This document shows, in pieces, positions 1-8,863 of a stretch of DNA of 64,000 bases. Each line of letters starts with the position of its first letter. Position 1 is the first letter of the stretch. The notes under the pieces are model-generated. The model was given only the letters and a program-made list of their open reading frames with translations. It made no database searches and was not told the DNA's origin. The position numbers and the translations under genes are program-made. The DNA comes from RGIG3178 sp942492795 (GTDB taxonomy: Bacteria > Bacillota > Clostridia > Christensenellales > QAND01), in assembly GCA_942492795.1 (NCBI GenBank), contig OW818639.1, positions 496,001 to 560,000 of the forward strand. The letters are read 5' to 3'.

Positions 1-2
1 CG

Positions 3-959
3 TTCCACGTAGGTCCCGAATTGGAATTCTTCTTGTTCCAGACGGATGAGGAAGGCAAGCCCACCACCAAAACGCAGGACGACGCCGCCTATTTCGATCT
101 GGCGCCGGTGGATTTGGGAGAGAGCGCACGGCGGGATATGTGCCTTCTTCTGGAGGATATGGGGTTTGAAATCGAAGCCTCCCACCACGAGTGCGCGCCG
201 GGACAACATGAGATCGACTTCAAATACGCCACGGCATTGACCGCGGCTGACTATATCATGACGTTCAAGCTGGTGGTCAAGACCATCGCAAAACAGCACG
301 GCCTTCACGCGACGTTCATGCCCAAACCGGTGTTCGGCATCGCAGGCAACGGCATGCACATGAACGTGTCGCTGTCCAAAGACGGGCAAAACGCGTTTTA
401 TGATCCCGATAGCCAAACCGGGTTGTCGGAAGTGGCGCAGCGGTTTATTGCGGGCATCCTCACGTATGCCCGGGAGTTTACCGCCGTCACCAACCCGCTG
501 GTCAACTCCTATAAACGGCTTGTCTCCGGATATGAGGCGCCGGTGTACGTCGCCTGGTCCTCCCATAACCGCAGCCCCTTGATCCGCATCCCCTCCGCGC
601 GCGGCAAGAGCACGCGCATCGAGCTTCGAAGCCCCGATCCGTCCTGCAATCCCTATCTGGCGCTGGCCGTGGTCCTGCGCGCCGGGCTGGAGGGAATACG
701 CCAAAACCTGGCGCTGCCCGAAGCCGTCAACACCAACATATACCACATGACACGCGAGGAGCGGGAACAGCGCAACATCCAGAACCTCCCCGCAACGCTC
801 TTTGATGCGCTGGAGCAAATGAGGGGTTCGGAATTGATGCGCAGCGCTTTGGGCGATCACGTCTTTGAAAAATTCATAGAAGCCAAGCAGATGGAATGGG
901 AGCGCTACCAATCGCAGGTCCATGCCTGGGAGATCGATAACTATCTGAGCAGATATTGA
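3..959 (+). CDS. glnA: Type I glutamine synthetase, C-terminal part (5' end outside window)
   Basis: This is the last 318 codons of a class I glutamine synthetase, which makes glutamine from glutamate, ammonia and ATP in the cytoplasm. The frame is open to the window edge and begins in the family motif VGPELEFFLF, so the TTG at position 21 is not a real start. Visible landmarks are the metal and glutamate-site stretch AGNGMHMNVSL, the NSYKRLVSGYEAP loop, the arginine-rich segment PLIRIPSARGKSTRIELRSP and the catalytic-domain end NPYLALAVVLRAGLEGI. The C-terminus fits the family. I do not see the usual adenylylation-site sequence of enterobacterial enzymes, as expected for Gram-positives. The next gene begins 18 nt downstream and encodes an ANTAR regulator, so the two are probably co-transcribed. 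Confidence 0.97.
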   Translation, partial: FHVGPELEFFLFQTDEEGKPTTKTQDDAAYFDLAPVDLGESARRDMCLLLEDMGFEIEASHHECAPGQHEIDFKYATALTAADYIMTFKLVVKTIAKQHGLHATFMPKPVFGIAGNGMHMNVSLSKDGQNAFYDPDSQTGLSEVAQRFIAGILTYAREFTAVTNPLVNSYKRLVSGYEAPVYVAWSSHNRSPLIRIPSARGKSTRIELRSPDPSCNPYLALAVVLRAGLEGIRQNLALPEAVNTNIYHMTREEREQRNIQNLPATLFDALEQMRGSELMRSALGDHVFEKFIEAKQMEWERYQSQVHAWEIDNYLSRY

Positions 960-977
960 TGGCGGGCGGTGAAATAG

Positions 978-1529
978 ATGGGCAACCGCGGCGTTTGTCT
1001 GAGTGCTGCAAACAAGCCTTTTTTGCAAAAACTGTCCTCCATGCTGCAGCTGCATACCGTTTCGGTGCTGGGAATGGCATCCACCGATGATATGGCAATT
1101 CGCCTTTGCCACAGCCTGTACCCCGATGCGCTTATTACCCACCAGTTTTTAAGCCACGGATCGGGGTTCGTGGCGGCACAGGCTTTGTTGGGTCATACGC
1201 CTTCCATTGTGCTTTGCCAGCGCGGCGAAGCGGATTACCCTGTCGCCGAAGGGATCTATACGATGTTCCTGCCGGTGAGCGCCTCCGGGCTGTTGGAAAA
1301 AATCAGCGAAGCGACCGAATTCGGCCGGGATTTGCGCGTGGCGACCCATCAGCTCAAGCTGACCGAACAGCGCGATGTCATCGTCCGCGCCAAGCAATGG
1401 CTGATGCAAACGCAAGGCATGACCGAACCGCAGGCGCATGCAACGTTGCAGCGCATTTCGATGGATGAGCGGCTGAAACTTTTTGAAGCGGCCCAGAAAG
1501 TGCTGCGGCGCACGGGGAACGAACCGTAG
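978..1529 (+). CDS. ANTAR-domain response regulator linked to glnA
   Basis: This 183-aa cytoplasmic protein has a degenerate receiver-like N-terminal domain (about residues 1-120) and a C-terminal ANTAR RNA-binding domain (about 130-178, containing RAKQWLMQTQGMTEPQAHAT). ANTAR proteins stabilise dual-hexaloop antiterminators in nitrogen-gene leaders of clostridia. I see no clear phospho-acceptor Asp in the canonical place, so control by phosphorylation is doubtful. It lies 18 nt after glnA with a GGGCGGTG ribosome site and is followed by an intrinsic terminator, so it closes the glnA operon. Its likely job is nitrogen-responsive antitermination, perhaps of its own operon, whose leader is outside the window. 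Confidence 0.85.
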   Translation: MGNRGVCLSAANKPFLQKLSSMLQLHTVSVLGMASTDDMAIRLCHSLYPDALITHQFLSHGSGFVAAQALLGHTPSIVLCQRGEADYPVAEGIYTMFLPVSASGLLEKISEATEFGRDLRVATHQLKLTEQRDVIVRAKQWLMQTQGMTEPQAHATLQRISMDERLKLFEAAQKVLRRTGNEP

Positions 1530-1545
1530 AGCCAAATGGGAAATG

Positions 1546-1593
1546 CTGCCGGATGGGACCTTAAATGGTAATCCTTTCCGGCAGTTTGCTTTT
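1546..1593 (+). terminator. Intrinsic terminator after glnA-ANTAR operon
   Basis: CTGCCGGA (1546-1553) pairs with TCCGGCAG (1577-1584), followed by TTTGCTTTT. It lies 16 nt after the ANTAR stop codon. The loop is long (23 nt), so strength is uncertain. Confidence 0.65.
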
Positions 1594-1672
1594 GTATCCG
1601 ACAGGGTAAGGATTTTTGCAAAAAACATACCGCCGCTGTTTTTAAAGCGCCGAAAAAAATAATGCATCCGCT

Positions 1673-1700
1673 TGACTTCAACACAAAGGCTTATTATAAT
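1673..1700 (+). promoter_or_regulatory. SigA-type promoter of carAB
   Basis: TTGACT (1673-1678), a 16-nt spacer and a perfect TATAAT (1695-1700). Transcription should start near 1707, downstream of the ATG at 1703, which excludes that codon as the carA start. The leader carries a hairpin, CCGCACTT (1721-1728) with AAGTGTGG (1742-1749), just before the ribosome site. I see no PyrR-binding consensus. Confidence 0.85.
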
Positions 1701-1765
1701 TCATGCAAAGTTCAAACAATCCGCACTTGGAAAATCGGATAAAGTGTGGTTTAATAGGCGGGGTG

Positions 1766-2860
1766 ATGAAATTGGATAAAGCACAGTTGATCTTGGAAAA
1801 CGGTGCGGTTTTTGAAGGGTTCTCCTTCGGAGCCAAAAAAGATGTTTTGGGAGAAGTGGTTTTCAATACCGGCATGACAGGTTACCAGGAAGTTTTGACT
1901 GATCCATCCTATGCCGGTCAAATTGTTTGCATGACGTATCCGCTCATTGGCAATTATGGCGTGAATCCTGAAGATTTTGAATCCATCCGACCACAGGTTA
2001 AGGGATTTATCGTTCGTGAATTTGAAAAACAACCGTCAAATTTTCGCAGTGAAGAAGCGATTGACGGTTTTTTAATGCGCTTTGAGATACCGTCCATCTG
2101 CGGCATAGACACCAGGGAATTGACCCGGCTGCTGCGCGAACACGGCACGATGCGCGGCATGATCCATATCGGCGAAGCATATGACCTTGAAAAGATAGTA
2201 ACCGACATACAAGCCTATCAGATCGTAAACCCCGTCATGGATGTGACGGTCAAAGACATCACGGTCTATAAACCCGAAAATGTCAAATACCGCGTCGCGA
2301 TGCTGGATTACGGCTTTAAGCAGAACATCGTGGAATCGCTTTTGAAGCGGGGCTGTGAAGTGACGGTCTTCCCCGCCGATACGACGACAGAACAGATCAA
2401 CACGTTTGACCCGGACGGCATCATGCTCACAAACGGACCTGGGGACCCGAAGGACTGCACCTACGCGATCGATACCATCCGCGGCATCATGGGCACGCGC
2501 CCGATGTTCGGCATCTGCCTTGGCCATCAGCTCGTAGCGCTGGCAAACGGCGCCGACACCGGCAAGCTGAAATACGGGCACCGCGGCGCCAACCATCCCG
2601 TGAAAGATCTTATGCTCAACAAGACCTATATCACGTCGCAGAACCACGGGTATGCCGTGCTGGCCGATTCGCTTGATACAAACACCATGAAGTTAAGCCA
2701 CATCAACCTCAACGACAACACGGCGGAGGGCGTTGAATACCCCGACCAGAATGCCTTTACCGTTCAGTTCCACCCGGAGGCTTCTCCCGGACCGATGGAT
2801 ACTGCGTATTTGTTCGACAGGTTCATAGACATGATGGAAGCCAAGAGGGGGGAACGCTAA
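1766..2860 (+). CDS. carA: Carbamoyl-phosphate synthase small (glutaminase) subunit
   Basis: This 364-aa protein hydrolyses glutamine and channels ammonia to CarB for arginine and pyrimidine synthesis. The N-terminal CPSase small-chain domain spans about 1-155 (LILENGAVFEGFSFG). The class I glutamine amidotransferase domain follows, with nucleophile Cys251 in GICLGHQL and His336/Glu338 in QFHPEA. I chose the ATG at 1766, which follows a GGCGGGG ribosome site; the upstream in-frame ATG at 1703 lies before the predicted transcription start. The stop codon directly abuts the carB ATG, so the two subunits are translationally coupled. Confidence 0.97.
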   Translation: MKLDKAQLILENGAVFEGFSFGAKKDVLGEVVFNTGMTGYQEVLTDPSYAGQIVCMTYPLIGNYGVNPEDFESIRPQVKGFIVREFEKQPSNFRSEEAIDGFLMRFEIPSICGIDTRELTRLLREHGTMRGMIHIGEAYDLEKIVTDIQAYQIVNPVMDVTVKDITVYKPENVKYRVAMLDYGFKQNIVESLLKRGCEVTVFPADTTTEQINTFDPDGIMLTNGPGDPKDCTYAIDTIRGIMGTRPMFGICLGHQLVALANGADTGKLKYGHRGANHPVKDLMLNKTYITSQNHGYAVLADSLDTNTMKLSHINLNDNTAEGVEYPDQNAFTVQFHPEASPGPMDTAYLFDRFIDMMEAKRGER

Positions 2861-5800
2861 ATGCCTCTGCAGAAAAACATCAAAAAAGTGATGGTCATAG
2901 GAAGCGGCCCCATCATCATAGGGCAGGCTGCGGAGTTTGACTATGCCGGAACGCAGGCTTGCCAGGCGCTTCGCGAAGAAGGTCTGAAGGTGGTTCTGGT
3001 CAATTCCAACCCCGCCACCATCATGACGGATCAATACATGGCGGACGCTGTGTATATTGAACCGCTGCATCCCGACGTTTTGGAAAAGATCATCGAAAAG
3101 GAACGGCCCGACAGCCTTTTGCCCACGCTGGGCGGACAGACCGGACTGAACCTTGCGATGGAATTGTATGAAAGCGGCGTGCTGGATAAGTACGGCGTAC
3201 AGATGCTGGGCACCAAACCCGAAGCCATCCGCATGGCGGAAGACAGGCAGGCGTTCAAGGACACGATGCTGGGTTTGGGCGAACCGTGCATCGCGAGCCT
3301 GGTGGTGACCACCATCGAAGATGCGCTTGCGTTTGCCGAGGAAGTAGGCTACCCCGTCATCGTTCGCCCCGCCTATACGCTTGGCGGCACCGGCGGCGGC
3401 ATAGCAGCCGATGCCGAGGAACTCCGTGAGATCGGCGGCCACGGCCTTCGGCTTTCGCGCGTTCATCAGGCGCTGATCGAAAAGAGCATCGCGGGCTGGA
3501 AAGAGATCGAATACGAAGTGATGCGCGACCACAAAGGCAACGTCATCACCGTTTGCAATATGGAAAACATCGACCCCGTCGGCGTGCATACCGGAGATTC
3601 CATCGTGGTGGCGCCTTCGCAGACGCTCTCCGACAAGGAATACCAGATGCTTCGAAGCTCCGCGCTTCGGATCATATCGGCTTTGGGCATCGAAGGCGGC
3701 TGCAACGTTCAGTTTGCGCTGCACACCGATTCGATGGAATACGCCGTCATCGAGGTCAACCCGCGCGTGTCGCGTTCTTCCGCGCTTGCCAGCAAAGCCA
3801 CCGGATATCCGATCGCGAAAGTCGCAAGCAAGATCGCCGTAGGCTACGGGCTTGATGAGATCATCAACGCCGTCACAGGCAAAACCTATGCCTGCTTTGA
3901 ACCGACGCTTGACTACTGCATCGTAAAGATTCCGAAATGGCCGTTTGACAAGTTCGTGCGCGCCGAACGGACGCTTGGCACCCAGATGAAAGCGACCGGC
4001 GAAGTGATGGCAATCTCCAACAACTTCGAAGGGGCGCTGATGAAAGCCATCCGTTCGCTGGAGCTGAACATGTACACGCTGGAACAGCCGTTCTGCTCGC
4101 AGATGAAAGGCCGTGAACTCTCCAAGCGCCTGCATCTGATCAACGACGAGCGCATCTTCGTCATCGCCGAAGCCATCCGCCGCGGCATGGAACTGCAGGA
4201 ATTGAATGAGATCACCAAGATCGACACATGGTTTTTGCAGCGCATCCAGCGGCTGGTGATGACCGAGCAATGGCTCAAGACCAAGGATCTGAAGGACCTT
4301 GATCCGAAGGACATGCGCCGCGTCAAGCAGCTGGGTTTCCCGGACCGCGTGATCGCGCAGTATATCGGCACCACCATGCAGGAGGTGCGCAAGCACCGCG
4401 AAGCGCAGGGCGTGAACGCCGTATTCAAGATGGTGGACACATGCGCCGCAGAATTCGAAGCTGTCAGCCCTTATTATTACTCCACCTATGACAAGGTCGG
4501 AGACGATTTGCCAAAAGACGGCAAAAAGGTGCTGGTTATCGGATCGGGTCCCATCCGCATCGGGCAGGGCATCGAATTCGATTATTGCAGCGTACATGCC
4601 GTTCGCGCGCTCAAAAAGCTCGGCTATACCACCATCATCGCAAACAACAACCCGGAAACGGTCTCCACGGATTTTGACACATCCGATGTGCTCTATTTCG
4701 AGCCGCTGACCGAAGAGGATGTCTATAACATCGTCAAGCGGGAAAATCCGCTGGGCGCCATCGTGCAGGTGGGCGGCCAGACCGCCATCAAGCTTACCAA
4801 ACCATTGGTGGATATGGGCGTGCGCATCCTGGGAAGTCAGGAAGAATCGGTGGATGCGGCGGAGGACAGGCAAAAGTTTGACGATATCCTCCAATCCTGC
4901 AACATCCCGCGGCCCAAGGGGTCCACGGTTTTCACAACGGAGCAGGCGATCCGCGTTGCGCATGAATTGGGCTACCCGGTACTGCTGCGTCCCTCCTATG
5001 TGCTTGGCGGACAGGGCATGGAGATCGCCTATTCCGATGCGGACGTGAGCGAATTCATGTCCATCATCAACCGCAACGAACAGGAACACCCGATATTGGT
5101 CGACAAGTACATGATGGGAACGGAGATCGAGGTGGATGCCATCTGCGACGGCGAAGACATCCTCGTGCCCGGTATCATGGAACATATCGAGCGCGCGGGC
5201 GTCCATTCCGGCGACAGCTTCAGCGTGTATCCCAGCATCACATTGTCGCAGCGTGTGATCGATACCCTGATGTCCTACACAAAACAACTGGCCAAAGCGC
5301 TGGACGTGCTGGGGCTTGTCAACATCCAATACGTGCTCTATCAGGACGAAGTGTATGTGATCGAGGTCAACCCGCGAAGCAGCCGTACCGTGCCGTTTAT
5401 CAGCAAGGTGACCGGCGTGCCGATGGTGGAGCTGGCAGTTCGGACGATGTTTGGCGAGAAACTCCGTGAGATGGGCTACGGCACCGGCTTGTACCCCTGC
5501 AAAGGGCATTACGCCGTCAAAGCCCCGGTGTTCTCGTTTGAGAAACTGCACAACGTGGACACCAATTTGGGTCCGGAAATGAAATCCACCGGCGAAGTCT
5601 TAGGCATTGCGGACAACTTTCCGGATGCGCTTTTAAAGGCGATGATCGCCACCAATATCCGGATGCCGAAGCCGGGACAGAGCGTTCTTTTAACGGTGCG
5701 GGATAGCGACAAACAGGAAATGCTTCCGCTCGCATCGTACTTCTCGCAAAACGGGTACCGGCTTTTCGCCACCGCAGGCACATCGGGATTTTTGGCGCAG

Positions 5801-6070
5801 CACGATATCCCGTCCGCAGTCGTACACCCCATCGACGAAGGGCACCCGAATGTTCTGGATATCCTCTCCAGAGAGGACATCGGCCTTGTCGTCAACACAC
5901 CGACGCGCGGTCACAAACCGGAACGCGACGGTTTTAGGATCCGGCGCAAGGCTGTAGAGATGAACATTCCGTGCTTCACCTCCATCGATACCGCAAACGC
6001 GATGATCCACTGCCTGAAGATGGGAAAGAGTGCCAGGGATCTGGATGTGATTGACATAAAGACCCTCTAA
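2861..6070 (+). CDS. carB: Carbamoyl-phosphate synthase large subunit
   Basis: This 1069-aa protein is the full-length synthetase subunit. It contains two homologous ATP-grasp halves, each opening with a KVMVIGSGPIIIGQ- or KVLVIGSGPIRIGQ-type glycine-rich segment (about residues 8 and 555). The allosteric MGS-like domain is at the C-terminus, from about residue 940. It builds carbamoyl phosphate from bicarbonate, ammonia and two ATP. The ribosome site GAGGGGGGAA lies inside the end of carA, and the ATG immediately follows the carA stop. A strong terminator follows. No truncation or frameshift is visible. Confidence 0.98.
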   Translation: MPLQKNIKKVMVIGSGPIIIGQAAEFDYAGTQACQALREEGLKVVLVNSNPATIMTDQYMADAVYIEPLHPDVLEKIIEKERPDSLLPTLGGQTGLNLAMELYESGVLDKYGVQMLGTKPEAIRMAEDRQAFKDTMLGLGEPCIASLVVTTIEDALAFAEEVGYPVIVRPAYTLGGTGGGIAADAEELREIGGHGLRLSRVHQALIEKSIAGWKEIEYEVMRDHKGNVITVCNMENIDPVGVHTGDSIVVAPSQTLSDKEYQMLRSSALRIISALGIEGGCNVQFALHTDSMEYAVIEVNPRVSRSSALASKATGYPIAKVASKIAVGYGLDEIINAVTGKTYACFEPTLDYCIVKIPKWPFDKFVRAERTLGTQMKATGEVMAISNNFEGALMKAIRSLELNMYTLEQPFCSQMKGRELSKRLHLINDERIFVIAEAIRRGMELQELNEITKIDTWFLQRIQRLVMTEQWLKTKDLKDLDPKDMRRVKQLGFPDRVIAQYIGTTMQEVRKHREAQGVNAVFKMVDTCAAEFEAVSPYYYSTYDKVGDDLPKDGKKVLVIGSGPIRIGQGIEFDYCSVHAVRALKKLGYTTIIANNNPETVSTDFDTSDVLYFEPLTEEDVYNIVKRENPLGAIVQVGGQTAIKLTKPLVDMGVRILGSQEESVDAAEDRQKFDDILQSCNIPRPKGSTVFTTEQAIRVAHELGYPVLLRPSYVLGGQGMEIAYSDADVSEFMSIINRNEQEHPILVDKYMMGTEIEVDAICDGEDILVPGIMEHIERAGVHSGDSFSVYPSITLSQRVIDTLMSYTKQLAKALDVLGLVNIQYVLYQDEVYVIEVNPRSSRTVPFISKVTGVPMVELAVRTMFGEKLREMGYGTGLYPCKGHYAVKAPVFSFEKLHNVDTNLGPEMKSTGEVLGIADNFPDALLKAMIATNIRMPKPGQSVLLTVRDSDKQEMLPLASYFSQNGYRLFATAGTSGFLAQHDIPSAVVHPIDEGHPNVLDILSREDIGLVVNTPTRGHKPERDGFRIRRKAVEMNIPCFTSIDTANAMIHCLKMGKSARDLDVIDIKTL

Positions 6071-6088
6071 AAGGGATGAATCACCAGC

Positions 6089-6118
6089 AGCCGCCGAATT
6101 TGCGTTTGGCGGCTTTTT
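6089..6118 (+). terminator. Intrinsic terminator after carAB
   Basis: AGCCGCC (6089-6095) pairs with GGCGGCT (6108-6114) and runs into five T residues. It ends the carAB transcript. Confidence 0.9.
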
Positions 6119-6147
6119 GATTGCCTTCCCTCGTTGCGCAAGTTTAT

Positions 6148-6176
6148 TTGACGACCCTATGAGCCCTTGCTATAAT
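6148..6176 (+). promoter_or_regulatory. SigA-type promoter of metA
   Basis: TTGACG (6148-6153), a 17-nt spacer and a perfect TATAAT (6171-6176). Transcription should start near 6183, leaving a leader of about 112 nt before metA. Confidence 0.88.
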
Positions 6177-6182
6177 ATGGCT

Positions 6183-6294
6183 TACTGAAGTAATCCCTTG
6201 CGATTCGTTTGGTGCGGGCATTGACCCGCACTGAATGTGTTTTATCGCAGTTTAGTATGCATTAGGGATATCACGATATGAAAGGGTGGCGTAT
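6183..6294 (+). ncRNA. Structured metA leader (candidate cis-regulatory RNA)
   Basis: Three helices can nest: P1 ATCCCT (6193-6198) with AGGGAT (6264-6269), P2 TGCGAT (6199-6204) with ATCGCA (6244-6249), and P3 GTGCGGG (6212-6218) with CCCGCAC (6225-6231). P1 and P2 are continuous on their 5' side and separated by 14 nt on the 3' side. The ribosome site GAAAGGG begins 11 nt after P1. The order and sequences do not match the SAM-I, SAM-II or T-box consensus as I know them. A regulatory role is inference. Confidence 0.45.
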
Positions 6295-7221
6295 ATGCCA
6301 ATCTGCATTCCAAACGCACTGCCTTCGGCGAGTATATTGGGTGGTGAAAATATTTTCATCATGAATGAATCGCGCGCGCATGAACAGGACATTCGTCCTT
6401 TGCAAATCGCGATCTTCAATATCATGCCGACCAAGATTTCAACCGAAACGCAGCTGCTGCGAATGCTGAGCAATACCCCGCTCCAGGTCGAAATCACGCT
6501 GCTGCATCCGCAGACGTATACCAGCACGCACACATCGGCGGATCATCTCGATGCGTTTTACAAAACGTTCGATGATGTGAAGCATCATAAATACGACGGC
6601 CTCATCATGACCGGCGCACCGGTGGAAACGCTTATGTTCGACGAAGTGTACTATTGGCCGGAGCTGCAGGAAATCATGGAATGGACCAAGACCAACGTCT
6701 ATTCCACGTTTCATATCTGCTGGGGCGCACAGGCGGGCCTTTTCTATCACTACGGCGTGCCGAAATATCCGCTTGATGAAAAGATGTTCGGCGTGTTCCC
6801 GCATGTCGTCAACGGCAGAAACATCCCGTTGTTCCGCGGGTTTGACGACGAATTCTATTTGCCGCAGTCCCGCCACACCGAAATACGGCGGGAGGACATA
6901 GAGCACATCGATGCGCTTGACATCGCATGCGAATCCAAGGAAGCCGGCGTCGGCATCGTGATGACGCGCAACGGACGGCAGATCTTCGTTACAGGCCATG
7001 GGGAATACGACAGCGACACGCTGATGTACGAATACCGCCGCGACCTTGACAAGGGCATGCCCAACGTGAAGATCCCCAAAAACTACTTCGAGGACGACGA
7101 CCCGGCAAAGCCGCCGGTTGTGCGCTGGCGCGCCCATGCGAGTTTGATGTTCTCCAATTGGCTGAACTACTACGTCTACCAGTCGACGCCGTTTGATATC
7201 AATAAAATTGAATGCTGGTAA
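6295..7221 (+). CDS. metA: Homoserine O-acetyltransferase (MetA/HTS family)
   Basis: This 308-aa enzyme acylates homoserine to open methionine synthesis. The numbering matches characterised relatives: nucleophile Cys142 in HICWGAQA, and His235 and Glu237 in GHGEYD. Residue 111, in GAPVETLMF, is Glu. In studied Bacillus enzymes Glu111 marks acetyl-CoA use, whereas Gly there marks succinyl-CoA use, so acetylation is predicted despite the 'succinyltransferase' family name. The start is the ATG at 6295, which gives the typical N-terminus MPICIPNALP; the in-frame GTG at 6286 overlaps the ribosome site. The gene has its own promoter, structured leader and terminator. Confidence 0.95.
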   Translation: MPICIPNALPSASILGGENIFIMNESRAHEQDIRPLQIAIFNIMPTKISTETQLLRMLSNTPLQVEITLLHPQTYTSTHTSADHLDAFYKTFDDVKHHKYDGLIMTGAPVETLMFDEVYYWPELQEIMEWTKTNVYSTFHICWGAQAGLFYHYGVPKYPLDEKMFGVFPHVVNGRNIPLFRGFDDEFYLPQSRHTEIRREDIEHIDALDIACESKEAGVGIVMTRNGRQIFVTGHGEYDSDTLMYEYRRDLDKGMPNVKIPKNYFEDDDPAKPPVVRWRAHASLMFSNWLNYYVYQSTPFDINKIECW

Positions 7222-7257
7222 TATTCAGAACAATCTGATGATTGTCCTCGATTTCTT

Positions 7258-7295
7258 GCGCCTCCGATCATACGATCGGAGGCGCGCTTTTTTTT
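7258..7295 (+). terminator. Intrinsic terminator of metA
   Basis: A 12-bp perfect stem (7258-7269 with 7274-7285) has a 4-nt loop and is followed by GC and eight T residues. Confidence 0.95.
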
Positions 7296-7311
7296 ACCTT
7301 CGAACAACGGC

Positions 7312-7345
7312 AAAAATACCGTTTGACGCACATGTCGTCAAACGG
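7312..7345 (-). terminator. Intrinsic terminator of the acyltransferase gene
   Basis: Read on the minus strand, CCGTTTGACG (7345-7336) pairs with CGTCAAACGG (7328-7319) and is followed by TATTTTTG. It faces the metA terminator between convergent genes. Confidence 0.8.
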
Positions 7346-7399
7346 CATCGGGTTTGTTTTTCTGCTCTGACTTGCCATCTGCTTTTTTACTTCTCTGTG

Positions 7400-8647
7400 T
7401 TATTTATCCGCTATGTTCCGATTCTCTGTCTCAGTCTGACCGCTCTGCTGCAACTCATGGGCGGCTTCCAAGCCGAGCACCATGTGCAAAAGGCTGCCTT
7501 TTACTTCCGGCGCAAAGCGGAGGTACTGCTTGGCGCCTGGTATCTCCCAATAGGTATTGGCGATGGAAACCGGCAGACCCGCCAGTTGGCAGTTTGCCAT
7601 GGCATAGGTGAACGGCTCGCCGTCCTTTGTGCCCTCAAAGCGGAATTCATCCCGGCTTAGGGTCACCACGCCATCGCCGCATTGTATAAAGCGCGGGTTC
7701 TGTTCGTCCCCGATATACAGCACTGCCCGTCGGCTCAATTCCCCTGTCTTTAAAAGCTCTTGTTTTACCATGTCGCGTTCATACGCGGTCCATTGCACCG
7801 GATCATCAAAGATGACATCTCCGTGGTGCAATGCGTGCAGCTGTCCGTATTCGTCCATCCTCGCCCCGTTGTTGCATGCGGTGCAGAAGATCGTATCGCC
7901 CCGGGACTTCATTTGATAGTGTGTATGGCAGCGCGGACACAGGTACAAAATGCGCTCAAGCCCTTCGGCGCGCGCATTGCACCGGTAAGGAACACGCGAG
8001 TTCCTGTTCCAATCATAGTCGTTGAAGGAGATCGCTTTTTGGATCGTCTGTTCCACCTGTTCCACGGGCGTCGATTTGAGCTGTTCGGGGGTAAAGAGCA
8101 TCCGGACATGGGCTTCAATGCGGCCGCGGCGCTGTTTGTAGGCCCATTTCGGCTTGCTCAGATGCGCGCCGCGAATTTCAATGTTTACGACGGGCACCTG
8201 CATGTGACGCAGAAGCTTCCCGGTTCCGCTTGGCAGCGGCAGATCGTTGCCGCTGTGGCATACCTGCCCGTGCGGAAACAACCCCAAAACACCGTCTTCT
8301 TTGACCGCCGTGAGCATTTGGCGAATGGAGACCGGATCGGCCACCATCTGCAGTTTCGGGATACAGCCCATCCAACCTAAAAAAGTGCGCAGCATCGGAT
8401 TGTAGAAAAAAACGGTGGCTGTGACAATGCGTATGTCAAGCCCCTTCATCGCGAGCATCATGATCAAAAAATCCAGGCTGGACGCGTGGTTCGCCACCAC
8501 AATATAGGGCGGCTTTAGCTTTGGCAGGTCATGCTTGATAACACGATAGCGATAGCGTAAGCGAAAATAGGGAATCAGGACAGCTTTCCCCAGCGCATAC
8601 AACAACCGGTTGGGGCGCCGAAGCCGCTGTGTCTTTGGTTTTCCCAT
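7400..8647 (-). CDS. PlsC-like lysophospholipid acyltransferase with zinc-ribbon extension
   Basis: This 415-aa protein has a PlsC-type domain (about residues 15-215). It carries the catalytic HX4D motif NHASSLD (His54-Asp59) and a glycerol-phosphate-binding block written FPHG (124-127) instead of the usual FPEG. It probably acylates a lysophospholipid at the inner membrane face. A Cys4 zinc ribbon follows (C237/C240/C255/C258), then about 155 residues I do not recognise. The extension makes it roughly 170 residues longer than ordinary PlsC proteins. I chose the ATG at 8647 because GGAAGGGG lies 8 nt upstream; an in-frame GTG at 8671 is less likely. Confidence 0.8.
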   Translation of the reverse strand: MGKPKTQRLRRPNRLLYALGKAVLIPYFRLRYRYRVIKHDLPKLKPPYIVVANHASSLDFLIMMLAMKGLDIRIVTATVFFYNPMLRTFLGWMGCIPKLQMVADPVSIRQMLTAVKEDGVLGLFPHGQVCHSGNDLPLPSGTGKLLRHMQVPVVNIEIRGAHLSKPKWAYKQRRGRIEAHVRMLFTPEQLKSTPVEQVEQTIQKAISFNDYDWNRNSRVPYRCNARAEGLERILYLCPRCHTHYQMKSRGDTIFCTACNNGARMDEYGQLHALHHGDVIFDDPVQWTAYERDMVKQELLKTGELSRRAVLYIGDEQNPRFIQCGDGVVTLSRDEFRFEGTKDGEPFTYAMANCQLAGLPVSIANTYWEIPGAKQYLRFAPEVKGSLLHMVLGLEAAHELQQSGQTETENRNIADK

Positions 8648-8795
8648 CCTTTTATCCCCTTCCTGGTTCACACTTACGGATCACCGTACATGCCGTTTCG
8701 TTTTATATCATACCATCGTACAGGTTTTGTTTCCATGCAATTCGAAGCGGAAAACCCGAATGTATCCGATGGCCTTCTTGCACCGAATCACGATG

Positions 8796-8820
8796 CAAAA
8801 AGGCTGCCGTGAGGCAACCT
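8796..8820 (-). terminator. Intrinsic terminator of the zinc-ribbon operon
   Basis: On the minus strand AGGTTGCC (8820-8813) pairs with GGCAGCCT (8808-8801), with one G-T pair and a TCAC loop, then a T run. It lies about 44 nt after the last zinc-ribbon gene. Confidence 0.75.
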
Positions 8821-8863
8821 TATCCGCTGTAACCATCTTTGCGTTTCTTCCGTACAGGCCATG

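Noticed and set aside
1703..1765. Upstream ATG of carA
   Set aside because: It lies between the -10 box and the predicted transcription start, and it would add 21 residues not found in CarA.
2693..5551. 952-codon open frame antisense to carB
   Set aside because: It is an alternate-frame shadow of carB. It has no recognisable domain, its composition follows the carB codons, and carB itself is certain.
6281..6294. T-box-like AGGGTGG before metA
   Set aside because: Only AAAGGGTGG is present. The ACCGCGG half, the antiterminator and a specifier stem are absent; it is the ribosome site.
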